In this document: positions 1 through 11,351 of the stretch, one piece after another
Layout: every line of letters starts with the position of its first letter
How positions within the stretch are numbered: position 1 is the stretch's first letter
NCBI RefSeq assembly: GCF_016545825.1
Contig: NC_052621.1
Span: 12,176,199-12,240,198, forward strand
DNA from: Eucalyptus grandis
Lineage: Eukaryota > Streptophyta > Magnoliopsida > Myrtales > Myrtaceae
Length of the DNA stretch: 64,000 nt
Reading direction: 5' to 3'
The notes under the pieces: model-generated
The model's database searches: none
Seen by the model: the letters and a program-made list of their open reading frames with translations, nothing else
Told to the model about the DNA's origin: nothing
Translations under genes and position numbers: made by a program

Positions 1-625
1 CAGCGACCACATCTAGTCGCGACTAGATCTGCGACCAGATGGGTCGTGCGAAGGTCGCGACCTCCGAGAGGTCTCCTGAAGCATGGCCGGCGACGCAGAT
101 CTAATCGCTACCAAATCTACGTCGCAACCTCCGCGAAAGTCGCAGTCGGCGACCCATCTGGTCACAGCGTGAAGGTCGCGACCTCCGCAGAGGTCGCCTG
201 AAGCACGGTCGGCGACGCAAATCTAGTCGCTACCAGATCTGTGTCGCGACCTCCGCGAAGGTCGCCTAAAGGTCGCGGCGGATGGTCGCGACCTCTGCAA
301 AGGTCGCTTGAAGCACGGCCGACGACACAGATCTGGTCGCTACCAGATCTGCGTCGCGACCTCCGCGAAGGTCGCGTAAAGGTCGCGCCCGGATGGTCGC
401 GACCTCTACAGAGGTCGCCTGAAGCACAGCCGGTGACGCAAATCTGGTCGCTACCAGATCTGCGTCGCAACCTTCGCGAAGGTCGCCTAAAGGTCGCGGT
501 CGGCGACCCATCTGGTTGTAGCATGAAGGTCGCGGCCGGCGACCAGATCTGTGACCTCCACGACGACCTCTTGAGCGGGGTCACGCGACCCTCGCCGAAG
601 GGTCGCATGGCGGCGGCGGAGGTCG
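1..625. repeat. GC-rich minisatellite, unit about 110-121 bp
   Basis: Seen directly: a block starting with GGTCGCGACCTC recurs at about 53, 174, 284 and 394, with a more degenerate copy at 528, giving spacings of 121, 110, 110 and 134 bases. Each unit carries the palindrome GGTCGCGACC, a CTGAAGCA(C/T)GG box and a TCGCTACCAGATCT box. The array starts before the window edge and fades near 625, where sequence turns AT-rich abruptly. Open frames across it (for example 241-672) translate to repetitive Arg/Ser/Pro text and are by-products of the repeat. Its origin (satellite, or internal repeat of a transposon) cannot be told from here. Confidence 0.85.
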
Positions 626-1433
626 TAGAACCTGTATATTGTAATCAGGATTTTGATTTGTCTGTCGTTTAGCTTTTATCAAAATCGCAACTTATGTCAA
701 CTTGAAGGAAGAGCGTTATAGAATTTAAATATCAAGTTAAACAACCTTAGAAATCTACACATAACGTCGAGGGTTTTTTGAATTCCAAATTGTATCAAAG
801 ATTGTGTTCTGGATTATGCTGTTTACTTTCGGAAATTTGAAGTGTCGAAGAGAATACAAAGAGAGTTGGATTACTCATTAGTAATTGCTAATTGCGTGTG
901 GTTCATTGGGCTTGCACAATACTTTATGGTTCTTTAAATAATCGTATCTCTTGCACTCGTATCCTTATATTATATATAAAAAAATAATGAATTTATTCTC
1001 TGATCAGTATTTATTTAAAAATCTGTCATTTAACTAAATAAGGTAGGAACGTGTCAAACGTCTTCATCTTTCGTAAATCGCGCCTTTCTATCTGCATCAA
1101 ACTTGGATGCCTGACTAACATGATAAAAAAAAAATTATGACCTTGATTTAAACACAATATCTTATAGATTATCATTAGAACAACTAGTAGAGTGCAAAAG
1201 AATATTTACACATTCATCATTAAACGAGATTGATGTGTATTTAGATTTGGATTTGTAAATAGGTTTTTTCACATGCTACCAGTTCGGTAATGAATTATGT
1301 GTAAATTGTTTTTTATACTATCAATGAACCTAATAAAATTCCCCATAATGGTGCAAATGGTTTCAACCGTAATGTTAATTCTCCAATAAATGCCTCTACT
1401 AGAACAATTGATGCACTTCAAGGTGTACTTCAA

Positions 1434-1612
1434 CATAACCACTGGGATTTGCCCAGTGGTCACTCTTCCAACATGGAAGGGAGAAGTAGGAGGTTTGAAT
1501 CATCACCTTCTCAAGAAGGTTAGAGTGAGGATGAATTAGTTTCAGAAGTGAGTTTTAACTTCCAAGCCCTACAAGGAGGTACGGTAAAAGTCTGAGAGTA
1601 AGAAAGGCATTT
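1434..1612 (+). mobile_element. tRNA-derived SINE, old degenerate copy
   Basis: It shares the layout of the well-preserved element at 42837-43036: a head reading ACCACTGGGATTTGCCCAGT, an A-box-like TTTGCCCAGTGG at 1448-1459, a B-box-like GGTTTGAATC at 1492-1501, a GAGTGGG/GAGTTTT-type middle, and the tail motif AAAAGTCTGAGAGTAAG near 1586-1602. A 3' poly-A tail and target-site duplication are not recognisable, which fits an old insertion. The A and B boxes are about 33 bases apart, as in RNA polymerase III internal promoters. Confidence 0.65.
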
Positions 1613-2504
1613 TAATTTTGAAACAAAATTCTTGGTAAGTATTGTACCTTTTGGAATTAAATCGTTCCTTGCACTATTTCATGCAATAATGATCTCATTT
1701 CATTTTCACAACCAATTGGGTCATTGGCTTAAATTTGACCAACTCATGCTTTTCTTCTTTCTTTTTCTTCTCCTCTAGAATTTATATATGTAAGCAAGTA
1801 CAATGAAAAGTTTAAAAATGATTGGTCGTAAATATTATTAGCAAATACATTTTATATTTATATGTCTACAACAAACCCCCAATAATTTACTGTTATTAGG
1901 TATACAAGGACTCAATAGATATTAATGGCGTGCCCTAGATATTTGCACATTGGGCCATGAGTATCAAGTTGATATTGAATGATTTGGAAAATGTTACCAT
2001 TGGTTGTATTAATAAATTTTGATCAAAAGTATATGGACTGCATTGACACGTTAAATTATCAAATTCGAGTGAATATTTTGTTAGGCTGAATTTATCGAAT
2101 TTTTCTTAATATCAGTAAATGGGCATTGGTCAACGGATTAGATTGAATATTTACAAAAAAAAATTAGAGACAACATCGAACACACTAAAAGTTTAGAGAG
2201 ATATTGCACATTAAGCCAAATTTCAAGTCCTACATTGAATAAACTAAAATTTTAGGGACGAAATTACACATTGGATCTAAATTGAGAAATCATTTGGTAG
2301 GTGGGTTGTAGAGAATATAAACCTTTTTTTGAAGAGCCATCCATTCTACAATGCTATCACTCCTCCTAAAGGCCACAACAACATCTCGAGTTTCATCAGT
2401 TCGAGACTATGGAGCTAGTAAGGATGCATTTGTTTGAGTAAATATATTTTTCGGAAATTAGTTTTCCAAACTTTCAACAATTTAATTTGCTGAAAATATT
2501 TTCC

Positions 2505-2590
2505 GTTCAACAAAAATATTCATGCATAAAATTAGAAAAGTGAATTCCTAAATTTATAAAAGGTGATGGAACTTTCCAAAATTACTTTTC
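2505..2590. repeat. Dispersed repeat fragment, related to 39170-39250
   Basis: The motif AATATTCATGCATAAA followed by AATTCCTAAATTT and AAAAGGTGA is shared in the same order with 39170-39250. In the second location it forms the left arm of a foldback-like structure with a GC-rich centre. Here only one arm is apparent, just left of the MULE. Confidence 0.6.
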
Positions 2591-2657
2591 TCTCTCCCAA
2601 GTCGATTCAAAACCGACTCATCTCTCTTTTGTCTATGATGTTTTGGAAAATATACCA

Positions 2658-2666
2658 AAATTTTCA
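2658..2666. repeat. Left 9-bp target-site duplication of the MULE
   Basis: AAATTTTCA, identical to 4367-4375, immediately outside the left terminal inverted repeat. Confidence 0.75.
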
Positions 2667-4366
2667 GGGTAAGTACAGTACAAGTGTGGATGCTTTCGTA
2701 TAGCACCCACTCAAGTGCTAAAACTTTTTTTTCACTCACTTGAGCGCCGAATTGGAGTAAAATCACTCACTTAGATGTCAATTCCACCAAACATCCTATG
2801 TGGATTTTTTAAATAATTTTCCATTATTTTAATGATTTTCGAGCTCCTCTTTAACAAAAATGACGCCGCTTCTCTTGCCTAAAAAGGCATCGTTTCATAC
2901 GTCTCTCTCTCACGCGCACAAGAGAAATGACTCATTTCTCTAGATGCAACAGCCAAAAATGACGTCGTTTCTCTTCTCTTCTCTTCGACCTCTCTTTCTC
3001 TTCAACTTCATACCCTATTTGCAAAATTAGGGTTTTTGTCCAAAATCGCATCTTCATCAACCCCACACTTCATTGACCCTGCACTAAATCTCAGCACGCC
3101 CAAAACCTCTTTGCAATTTCTCTCTGAAATCGCAAATTAAGGCTTTGAGTTTAGTTTTGCTCGTCATCTTTGACCTCTCCTTTCACTGGATAGAGACCGA
3201 AAAGGGAAAAGTCAAGGATTTTGACGTGACGAATCATTGTCGACAAAGAGTAAAGGTTAATGATTTTTATTATTTTGTGTTGACTAATCGACAATGTGAG
3301 CGAATTTAATGTTGTTTAATTGAGTGAAAGTATGGGATAACGTGACATACTGAAGGGCAAATATTAGGGGTTCGGGTAGTGTAAAGGTGAGTGCTTTAGT
3401 TTATTCGTGCTTAGATTTTGTTGGTTGGTGTCAACAATAATACTCAAATTACATTAAAAAAAAAAAACAAAGTCATTACACCAAATACAGTAACATATTT
3501 CATTATTCTTTAACTACGGCAAACTCAGTAGCTTCTTCTCACTATTGAGATTACATATGACCTTAAACCAGACCAACTCTAACAACATCAAGACAAACAA
3601 TACTCGATAAATATCTCTTTGAATTTTCATTTTTGAAACTTTCTTTTTCAAATGATTCACCAAAGATTCCAGACCCTTGATTTCTGCTTACATAATAGAG
3701 TTGGCGTCATCCAACTCATCTTTCATTATAGATGAAGGTCCATGTCATCCTTAAAGGAGCTCCAAGATCACCTCCGTTGCTCGATTCAAAAATTTTGCAT
3801 CAATCCTCTCAAAATATTCACAATTGAAGTCTTCTTTAAACCCGGCGCATCCATGAAACCTTCTCTCACTCTTGTCCAATGAACTCTTGCTGAACCTCGT
3901 AGTCCACAAAAGCAAAAACACTAACTTTTATATTCACTTTGTTCGAAAATTCATGAGCCACTTCTCCTGCTTTTACACTCCATTGTGAATTTGATGAGAT
4001 GATTTGCCTTGGAATTGAAGAGAGTTCGCAGGTTAAAGGTAGGGTTAGAGTTACGGTTCGTGATGAATGAAATTGAGATTTTACTTCAATTTGTGAAGCC
4101 CCTTCACTTATAATTGCATAGGTGAACGACGTCATTTACCATCTGATTTGCTGGCTTAACTGGCCGGCGAGACATGTTGGCAAAATTTAATGATCTTTTA
4201 ATGTCACGTCATCTTTTCCGGCGAGACAAATTGAATGTGGCACTCAAAAAATCGATTTTTTAAATTGTGGCACTCAAGTGTGTAAAAAAAAAATTTAAAA
4301 AAAAAATGACGCTTAAGTGAGCGCCGTACAAAAGAAAATACCGACACTTATACCGTACTTACTTTG
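2667..4366. mobile_element. Non-autonomous Mutator-like element (MULE), 1.7 kb
   Basis: The ends are long imperfect terminal inverted repeats of about 85 bases. The left end begins GGGTAAGTACAGTACAAGTG; the reverse complement of the right end contains GTAAGTACGGTATAAGTG. Both arms then carry runs resembling CACTTGAGTGC/CACTTGAGCGCC. The exact 9-base direct repeat AAATTTTCA flanks the element (2658-2666 and 4367-4375), the size typical of Mutator-superfamily target duplications. No transposase frame is visible inside. The minus-strand open stretch 3866-4135 has no family I recognise. The element sits inside the DNA that splits segmental-duplication copy A1. Confidence 0.8.
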
Positions 4367-4375
4367 AAATTTTCA
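4367..4375. repeat. Right 9-bp target-site duplication of the MULE
   Basis: AAATTTTCA, identical to 2658-2666, immediately outside the right terminal inverted repeat. Confidence 0.75.
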
Positions 4376-5640
4376 ATTTAGTTCCATTATGTGAATTTTG
4401 TTTTATACAGCCAAAATATGTTATACTTTAATTTAGAGTTGTTTTACAATAGAGAAATATCAATGAAGTTTTTTCACATGTCATGTGATGACAATTCTTT
4501 CTTTTTCTATTTTCACGTTCTCAATCAAGTCAAAAACAAATAATCGGTTGGTGAACCATGGCTAATAATATCTAGAGATGCCTTTATCAACTTCCAAAGA
4601 CAAATTTGGCTCTCACCTGTTTGTGCATTCATCAATCTCGTCAGAAGATTTCACCAAGTAATAATTATATTATTTTATGATAACGTTTCTAACTTTGTGA
4701 GTCATAATTGAGGGAAAAGAAAGACCTTGTCCTTCTAAGAATCCAAAAGAAGATTTGAAATTTGGTAGCTATGATTATGTTCTAAGTGGCTTTGGTTGCG
4801 AATTTGAGCAGGGAAAATTCGAAAATCTTTGGCAATATGAGGAATATATATATGTGATGCAAGGTTGGGGAGGATAGGAAAATAAGATTTTCTTGTCAAG
4901 TTGCAAACAAAAAGTTAAATTCCCGGTGTTAGGTATGACTCATAGATTTTTTAGATGAGACAAACTTTTAGCAACATGGACCACAACATCATCCATCACT
5001 TTAGGTTTCATATTCTCAAGGTGATGGCAAAGAGTGGGAAAATAATTAGCTTTTGCATGCGATCCGATCCTGTCTGATTAGCATAATTTAACATCAAGCC
5101 AAGCTTATCTACAAAAGTTAAATTCTCTCATTGTTCAATTGTACCAAGAACATATAGTTAACTAGGGGATACCATAGCAACTAGGGATCAAAAAGCACCA
5201 CATTTGATGACTTAGAAAGAAAACGACAAAACAAGAGCACGCCATTGAAGACTTTGCAACATATGTTGGAAAGCAAGACACGTTTTTTCAATATTAGGTC
5301 AGTTCTTCTTTTTGGTTTCTTGAAAGTAAGTCTAATTTAAACACTCACATCTTATACTAACTTGCTCGCAAGTGGAAACCATATCATATAATAAACACCG
5401 CTAACGAGATCAAATTTTTTTGCCTTCAACCGTGGATGTTTTAAATAAGATTTAAAATAATAAATTAATTCAAGTGTTTGAGGGAGTATACAAAAATATT
5501 TGTGCGGAGAAGTTTGAGGGAAATGACGTCAGTGTACGAGGCTTGATTTCTCGTGACGAAGCTTTCATATGATATAATGATTAAAGATAGCAACCAAGAA
5601 ATTACATCTAGTTAATTAAGAAAGCATGATAAAGACCCTT

Positions 5641-5662
5641 TCTTTCTTTCTTTCTTTCTTTC
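5641..5662. repeat. (TTTC)n microsatellite
   Basis: About five TTTC/CTTT units. The equivalent place in segmental copy A2 (about 12525) has only one or two units, so the expansion came after the duplication. Confidence 0.9.
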
Positions 5663-6289
5663 GGGACATTGTCTAGAAGACCACACTCAAGTGAATAAGC
5701 ACAAATTATTTAATTCATGCATGCTTATATATTCGTCTCTGGCGCACTGATTATGTCATTAACAAGAGAGGAAAGCATAATCTCCACAAACGCATGAGAC
5801 TAAGTAGCAAATATTCTCATGAAAATTAATATAACCAAGATTCGGCTGCCACTAATTTTAAGAAGAGTATGCACGCAATGGATTTTTTCTTCTTATTATT
5901 TTATATTGAGGTTAACCATAACCCTATCTTTCTAGGCCGTGGGTATCTTAAGGAAATTGACCACTGGGCTTGTCTTCTTCCCATAAAGTCTTATGCTAAT
6001 GAATGCTTAAATTATGCTATTGAAACAAGACATATGTCATGTATTTACCCGAGGGAAGAGCGGGGGCGAGGGCATGGGTAATGGCGTCCTAGTGAGTCAT
6101 TTTTCTTTTTCGTTTTATTTTTTCTGGGAATTTTTTTTTTTTTTTTTGCGCTGGACACCAATTCTGCCCACGATAAACACGTCTGCAGAGGGCTAGTACA
6201 GAGGGAATCCAACCCCCTGCAAAAGGACAAGATGAAAGGATCCTCTCGTACATGGTGGATCTGCACTCACTCATTTACGGGGAAAATTA

Positions 6290-6950
6290 GTCGAACACTC
6301 TTAAACTTATTATATGGCCAACAATTTAATTCTAAATTTTGTAATTATATTAATATAATCTTAAATTTAATAATAATTTATCAACTTGATCATAAAACTT
6401 TCAAATATATCAATTTTATCCTAAATATAACAATTCGTCGATTTAATTCTTCTAGGTAATTTTGGTATAAAATCGTCAACATAACAACCTAATCAATGCG
6501 AATCGTAATACGTGGCACGACTAGTACTATTGCGAATTATTCTTATGATTTTTTCTATTTTTTTATTTCATTTTCTTTTATTTTTCTTCTATTTCCCTTT
6601 TTTCCTCTGTCAGTCATCACCCAGGGTGAGGGTTGCCCTTGCTTGAGGCCACTGAGGGTAGCCTTTGCCTAAGACAAGCAAAAGGAAAAAACAATTAGAA
6701 AAAATAAAAAGAAAAGAAAAGAATTTTAAAAAATTATTCATGTTAGCATTGCCCGTGCCATGTAGGACATGTCGATATTGACTAGACCACCGCGTTGACA
6801 ATTATCGACAATTATCGACTAAAATTAGTTAGAAAGACTAAATTGACAAATTAATAAAAGGTTTATGATTAAATAAGCAAATCATCAAAAGTTTAGAACT
6901 ACGTTGGCACAATTGAAGGGATCAGTATAGATAGGTTTAGGTTTTCATAG
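6290..6950. repeat. Possible foldback element with imperfect inverted arms
   Basis: The left side (6290-6460) is rich in ACTTTCAAATATATCAATTT-like text, and the right side (6810-6930) contains the reverse-complement style AAATTGACAAATTAATAAAAGG and CAAAAGTTTAGAACTA. Between them is a GC-richer centre (6610-6670, AGGGTGAGGGTTGCCCTTGC). This matches the organisation of the elements at 39110-39600 and 43374-44126. Terminal boundaries and target duplications were not found. Confidence 0.4.
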
Positions 6951-9112
6951 ATACGCCGTGGGTTATCGAAATTGAATTGTCAAGAAGACTCCAAAGAGAG
7001 AACAAATATAAATTGGATGTAGCCAATTGATATCCAGATCAGAAATTTTTAGGATTTTCTTTTATCTGGCTTTAAGAGATTAAGTCAAGAGTCAATTCAC
7101 CTAATCAATTAGCAAATGTGTTCTGTTTTGGTATATCGGGGGAAATAACAGATTCCTGTACATGTGGTTCGCGGGGCTGCAAAATATTTCTTATATCATT
7201 TCATAGTGGGATCTTTGCCCTCGCGTCCTTGGCTTATCAAAAATATAGATTTTCTTTTACATTAGATATTTATTTGAGATGCAATGTCATTAAACTAAAT
7301 AAGAAATGCATGAAGCGCCTCGTTCTTTTATCTAAAATCACGCTTTTCTATTTAAGTCAAGTTTGGATGCCGGACTAACATGATGATCAAAATTTATGAT
7401 GTGATTTCAAAACAATATATAATGGATTATCATTAGGTCAACTAATAGCATATAAAAGAATACTTACACAGTCATCATCGAAAATGAGTGACATGTTTAT
7501 TTACATTTAATTTTGTTATTAAATTATTTCGTGTGTTAGCAATTGGATAATAAATAATGCCCAAATTGGTTTTTATACAGCCAGTGGACCTCATAAAAGT
7601 ACAAACTTGAAGCTAACGCAAAGAATATTGTTGTGAAACAAGGTTTCAAGAAGCTTGCTTCACGATTTAGTTATTTCCCTTCAAGGGTGCAAACAATTTC
7701 AAGAGAAATACTAACTCTATGATGCAACGTCTTTATAGAATATTAATAAGTTTTCTCTATTAATTAGAAAAGACCATTGCTAATAATTAGATTCTCATCA
7801 AGAAAGAGAATATTAATAAGTTTTCTCTATTAAAAAAAAAATCAACCTGGATAGTCCACTATAATTTTAAATGTTGAGGTCAACCAAAAGATATTAAATT
7901 CAGAAAATCGGGCACTCTTTGAAGTATTTGTGAAATTGGATTTTTTTTTTTTTTTTTATCTTAAAATCTACAAAGGGAAAGTGTCCATCGCCTTCAACAA
8001 TAGAAACGACCTCCGACAACTATTTGGAGATTTCGTTCTCTTGCTTGGATATCGGTAATAAGAAACTTCTCTTTCCGCTTAAATACACGAGCCTTTAACA
8101 GTGTAGTTGCCGGCATGAAGTTCCTCTCTCTCTTTCTCCATTTCAACAACTCAGGTCACTGAACCGAGACCGCCTGAGGTCGTAGGGGGAGGTCGCAAGA
8201 ACGAGATCACGACCTTGCATCCTCCGGAGATGGAGGGCTTTCAACGTCACTGGGGTGGCACGGTGTAGAGCGGTGCACATGAGGTGGGAGAGGAGAGAAA
8301 AGGTGTGCTAAACTTATAAAATGTGTAGCATCAAGGGTAGAGTTTGGGTAGAGTTTAAGTTTTTGTGATTTGGTTGAGGCGTTTGGTCTTCCAGTCTTAA
8401 TCTTTGCTTGTACACTTTTCTATTTCTTGCCCGGCATGCCACGAGTGATTACTACGCGCCTTTCTGCTTATCGGCCAAGTTTGATACCTTTCCATGTTCC
8501 CAATCTTTGGAGCTGGCATTGAACTGCTTCTGCGATTGTCGGGTCGGTATCATGGAGATTTGGCACGTTTGTTTAGTGTCTCTAACATCCAATGACTGTC
8601 CTACAACCAATTCTAGTTTTCTCACATTCGCGGAATAAGGATATGGTACACCAGTAATTAGATAATTCCAAGATTATAGGATTGAAGTTCACATATATCT
8701 TACACCATCAAGCTGGCATCATCGTGAGTTGGTATCATCCACTTAACTTCCCCAAAATTCATGACATTTTTCATAATTTCTACATGTTTCGGATTTTCAC
8801 CCTTTTAAATCTGGCATCGCTTCGGTCCTTATGTTTGCTCACTAATGCCTGAGGTTTTTCTTGTGCCAGCCGTGCTGAATTTTGGTGCCGACATATACAC
8901 ATGTCAACGACAGTAGATGAGGTAATGTACTTCCCAACCATGATATTCAACGGTGCTTAGCTTCTTCCCCGGCGATCGTTCTGTTGTTCGTTCGTTCTAC
9001 AAGTGATTATAAGAGATTAAGGAGTAGAAAGACTCACCAACTCTCGGACCAAGTTGATGCTGAAACATTTGGAAATTTGTAACTGTAAGACGACAATATT
9101 TGTCTTCATTTT

Positions 9113-9141
9113 GAGAGAGAGAGACAGAGAGAGAGAGAGAG
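9113..9141. repeat. (GA)n microsatellite
   Basis: A GA run with one interruption lies in the non-coding part of segmental copy A2. No gene is associated. Confidence 0.85.
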
Positions 9142-10916
9142 CATGAGGGGGTTGTTGACATGTTGACATGTTGTCAAGCTCGCCACCACCAACCACCACT
9201 TGTCTTTTCTTATCTTGGGGGTAGGTGAAGCGATGGAGAACTTCATATCAAAGCTTCTGCAGTGATCCAAATTGCCTTTCATCACGGTGACAAAGCTGAG
9301 GGGACATCTTTTTCTTTTTTTTGGTCAAATTTTATTAGTACGTGAAATGGAATTATATAACCATCGACTTCTTTTCATATTCGTAATTTAGTGTCTTCAC
9401 ATATTTCTCACTTTATTTATTTTTCCTTTCTGACAACGTGGAACTCCACCTTAGATGATAGGTTTTCTCAAGGCAAAAACCATATCCTATATTGCATATG
9501 AATAGAGTCCATGCTGCTGTTTTTGGTCGATGATGGCGAAGCTCATGTAAGTGCTACGACTATATAAACAATTGAAAAGCAAAATAAAGGTTTTCTTGGA
9601 CACGGACTGAATTTCAGACAACTATCATGTTTTAATGATGGACAGAATAAAAGAGATAACAACTTGGCCAACTTTTCTTGACTCACCAACTCAAAAGTTA
9701 GTCCAGAACCTACCGCGAATTGGTTGACTTTCCATGGAGTCTCAGATCTCCGGCGTTGTCTCCTCTCTTTCTATCGATACTCTCTCTTTGGTAAGGTAAA
9801 AATGGCTCCCCTAAGACAAAATGATGAAGAACTACAATGAGCAAGACATGTTTTACCTCTCTTAGTAACTTCTCTTGCTCTTTTGGGTTCATGTCCAGAA
9901 TGCTACCTTTTTATTTTTTTCCAAATTCCTTCCCTTTTTGGAATATTGCAACATTACCTATTAAGTCAAAAGCATAAACTTTTTTTTCTTTGTTTTGAAG
10001 ATTCACCTCCTCTCTTCTCCAATTAATTCTAGAATGATGGAAGGGGGTAAGCCATTAATTTCTAGAGAGTAATCTAGGGGGAGTGAACCATCCTCTTGCG
10101 AATGCTATAATTAATCAAGTGCTCTCATTTGTGTTTGTTGCAAGAAATTCTCCCAATCGCTATTACGGAGAGTGCCTCCAACTTTAATTAAGTTCCCCAT
10201 CCTTCTCAACATTCCGTATCATAGCCCCGCTTTGCACTCAGCATATTTTTTATAATTGACAATCTGTTTATCTTTAATTCCATGTTATTTATTGAAAGTT
10301 TCAGGACAAATGGACCCAAATCTGTTTATCTTTAAAATATTATCAAGAATTAAATGTCTTAATAGCATTTTAATCGATATTAGTTGTGGTCGGATAATAT
10401 GATGAATTATTTATCTAATTCATTTTCCATAATGTAATAGAACATATTGATCAAAGTTGAATAATTTTGTTTATACTAACTGTTTTAGTAAACAGACATA
10501 GTAATGTGACTAATCCTTAATTATTGGGTATTGAACATGACCCGCCTATACTTTTATTTTGATGATTACCAATTCTCAAAATTTTGGTATATGCTTTTAA
10601 TTGTCAAGATTAAGTGTAAAACAACTTGCAGTCTTCGCGTTCTCTTTTTTTATTTTTATTTTTTCGTGTGAATACAGAGTGATGTATTTATCAATTTTGC
10701 TGTTTAGATCCTTCTTGCAAAAGAAAGTTTATCTGCCCTCTGTATCATGGGATTTATCTCTACCGCTACCATTTTCTGAGTATGCATGCCTTTGGATTAA
10801 TCAAGGACAGAAATCGTAGCTAAGCATCCAATAATTTCAATTCGCTCACTAATTTCTCCTCTTACTAACTTGACATGGACTTATGGTCTATATGCTCTGC
10901 AGTCTATGCTAAGTGG

Positions 10917-11351
10917 TCAATTGCTTGGGCCGGGCTTGTGATGCATTTCCAAATTGACAAAGCTTGACTCGGCGCAAGATAATTGATTTGGACAGGCAAA
11001 AATGTTGTCTCCCGGCCCACGAAAAACCTCTCCTCGCTCGGTCTCGCCCCTAATATCTATAACATCTTTTTTTCTGTCAACAATAACACCCTCTTCATCG
11101 ACAAGTACATAGTAGATGTTCATTTCACATCCTTCTCCAGTGCTTTGGGCCGAAATCTTGTCCCAAGCGTCATTTGAGTTTTGGGCCTCCAGCAAGACGG
11201 TCCAAGCTCTTAGCCCAGAGAGCTGTGATAGCCCAGGTAAACTATAGAAAATATATTTGGGAGGTGGGAAGAAGAAAAAATAAAATGTATGAAGTGCCAT
11301 CGATTCCACAACGCTATCGCTCCTCCCAAAGGTCACAACGTCATCCATCAC
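10917..11351 (-). other. Unidentified 144-codon open reading frame, possible gene fragment
   Basis: The minus strand is open for 144 codons from an ATG at 11351. The middle part (roughly residues 50-110) has a mixed, soluble-protein composition with motifs such as NDAWDKISAQST and YYVLVDEEGVIVDRKKDVID, unlike the low-complexity text of most open stretches nearby. It overlaps the start of an anchor of segmental copy A2 and has no equivalent in copy A1 that I could see. No intron or promoter signals were identified, and I recognise no family. It may be a captured or decayed exon, or chance. Confidence 0.3.

Larger units (their letters stand above)
1020..6275 (+). repeat. Segmental duplication, copy A1
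   Basis: This block is collinear and in direct orientation with 7270-13295. Clear matching anchors are 1025-1345 with 7275-7605, 2285-2383 with 11240-11345, 4975-5100 with 11340-11450, 5490-5635 with 12345-12530, 5670-5840 with 12550-12745, 5838-6100 with 12744-13005, and 6205-6270 with 13225-13290. No conserved reading frame runs through the anchors, so the duplicated content looks non-coding or long decayed. Relative to the second copy, this one is interrupted between about 2385 and 4975 by extra DNA that includes a Mutator-like element. Confidence 0.8.

Noticed and set aside
241..672. 143-codon plus-strand frame and overlapping minus frames in the first 0.7 kb
   Set aside because: They run through the GC-rich minisatellite, and the translation is periodic and Arg/Ser-rich. 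No homology-like motif was seen.
3866..4135. 89-codon minus-strand frame inside the MULE
   Set aside because: No transposase motif or recognisable domain, and no splice-linked continuation.
8408..8638. 76-codon frame in segmental copy A2
   Set aside because: No motif and no counterpart in copy A1; treated as chance.
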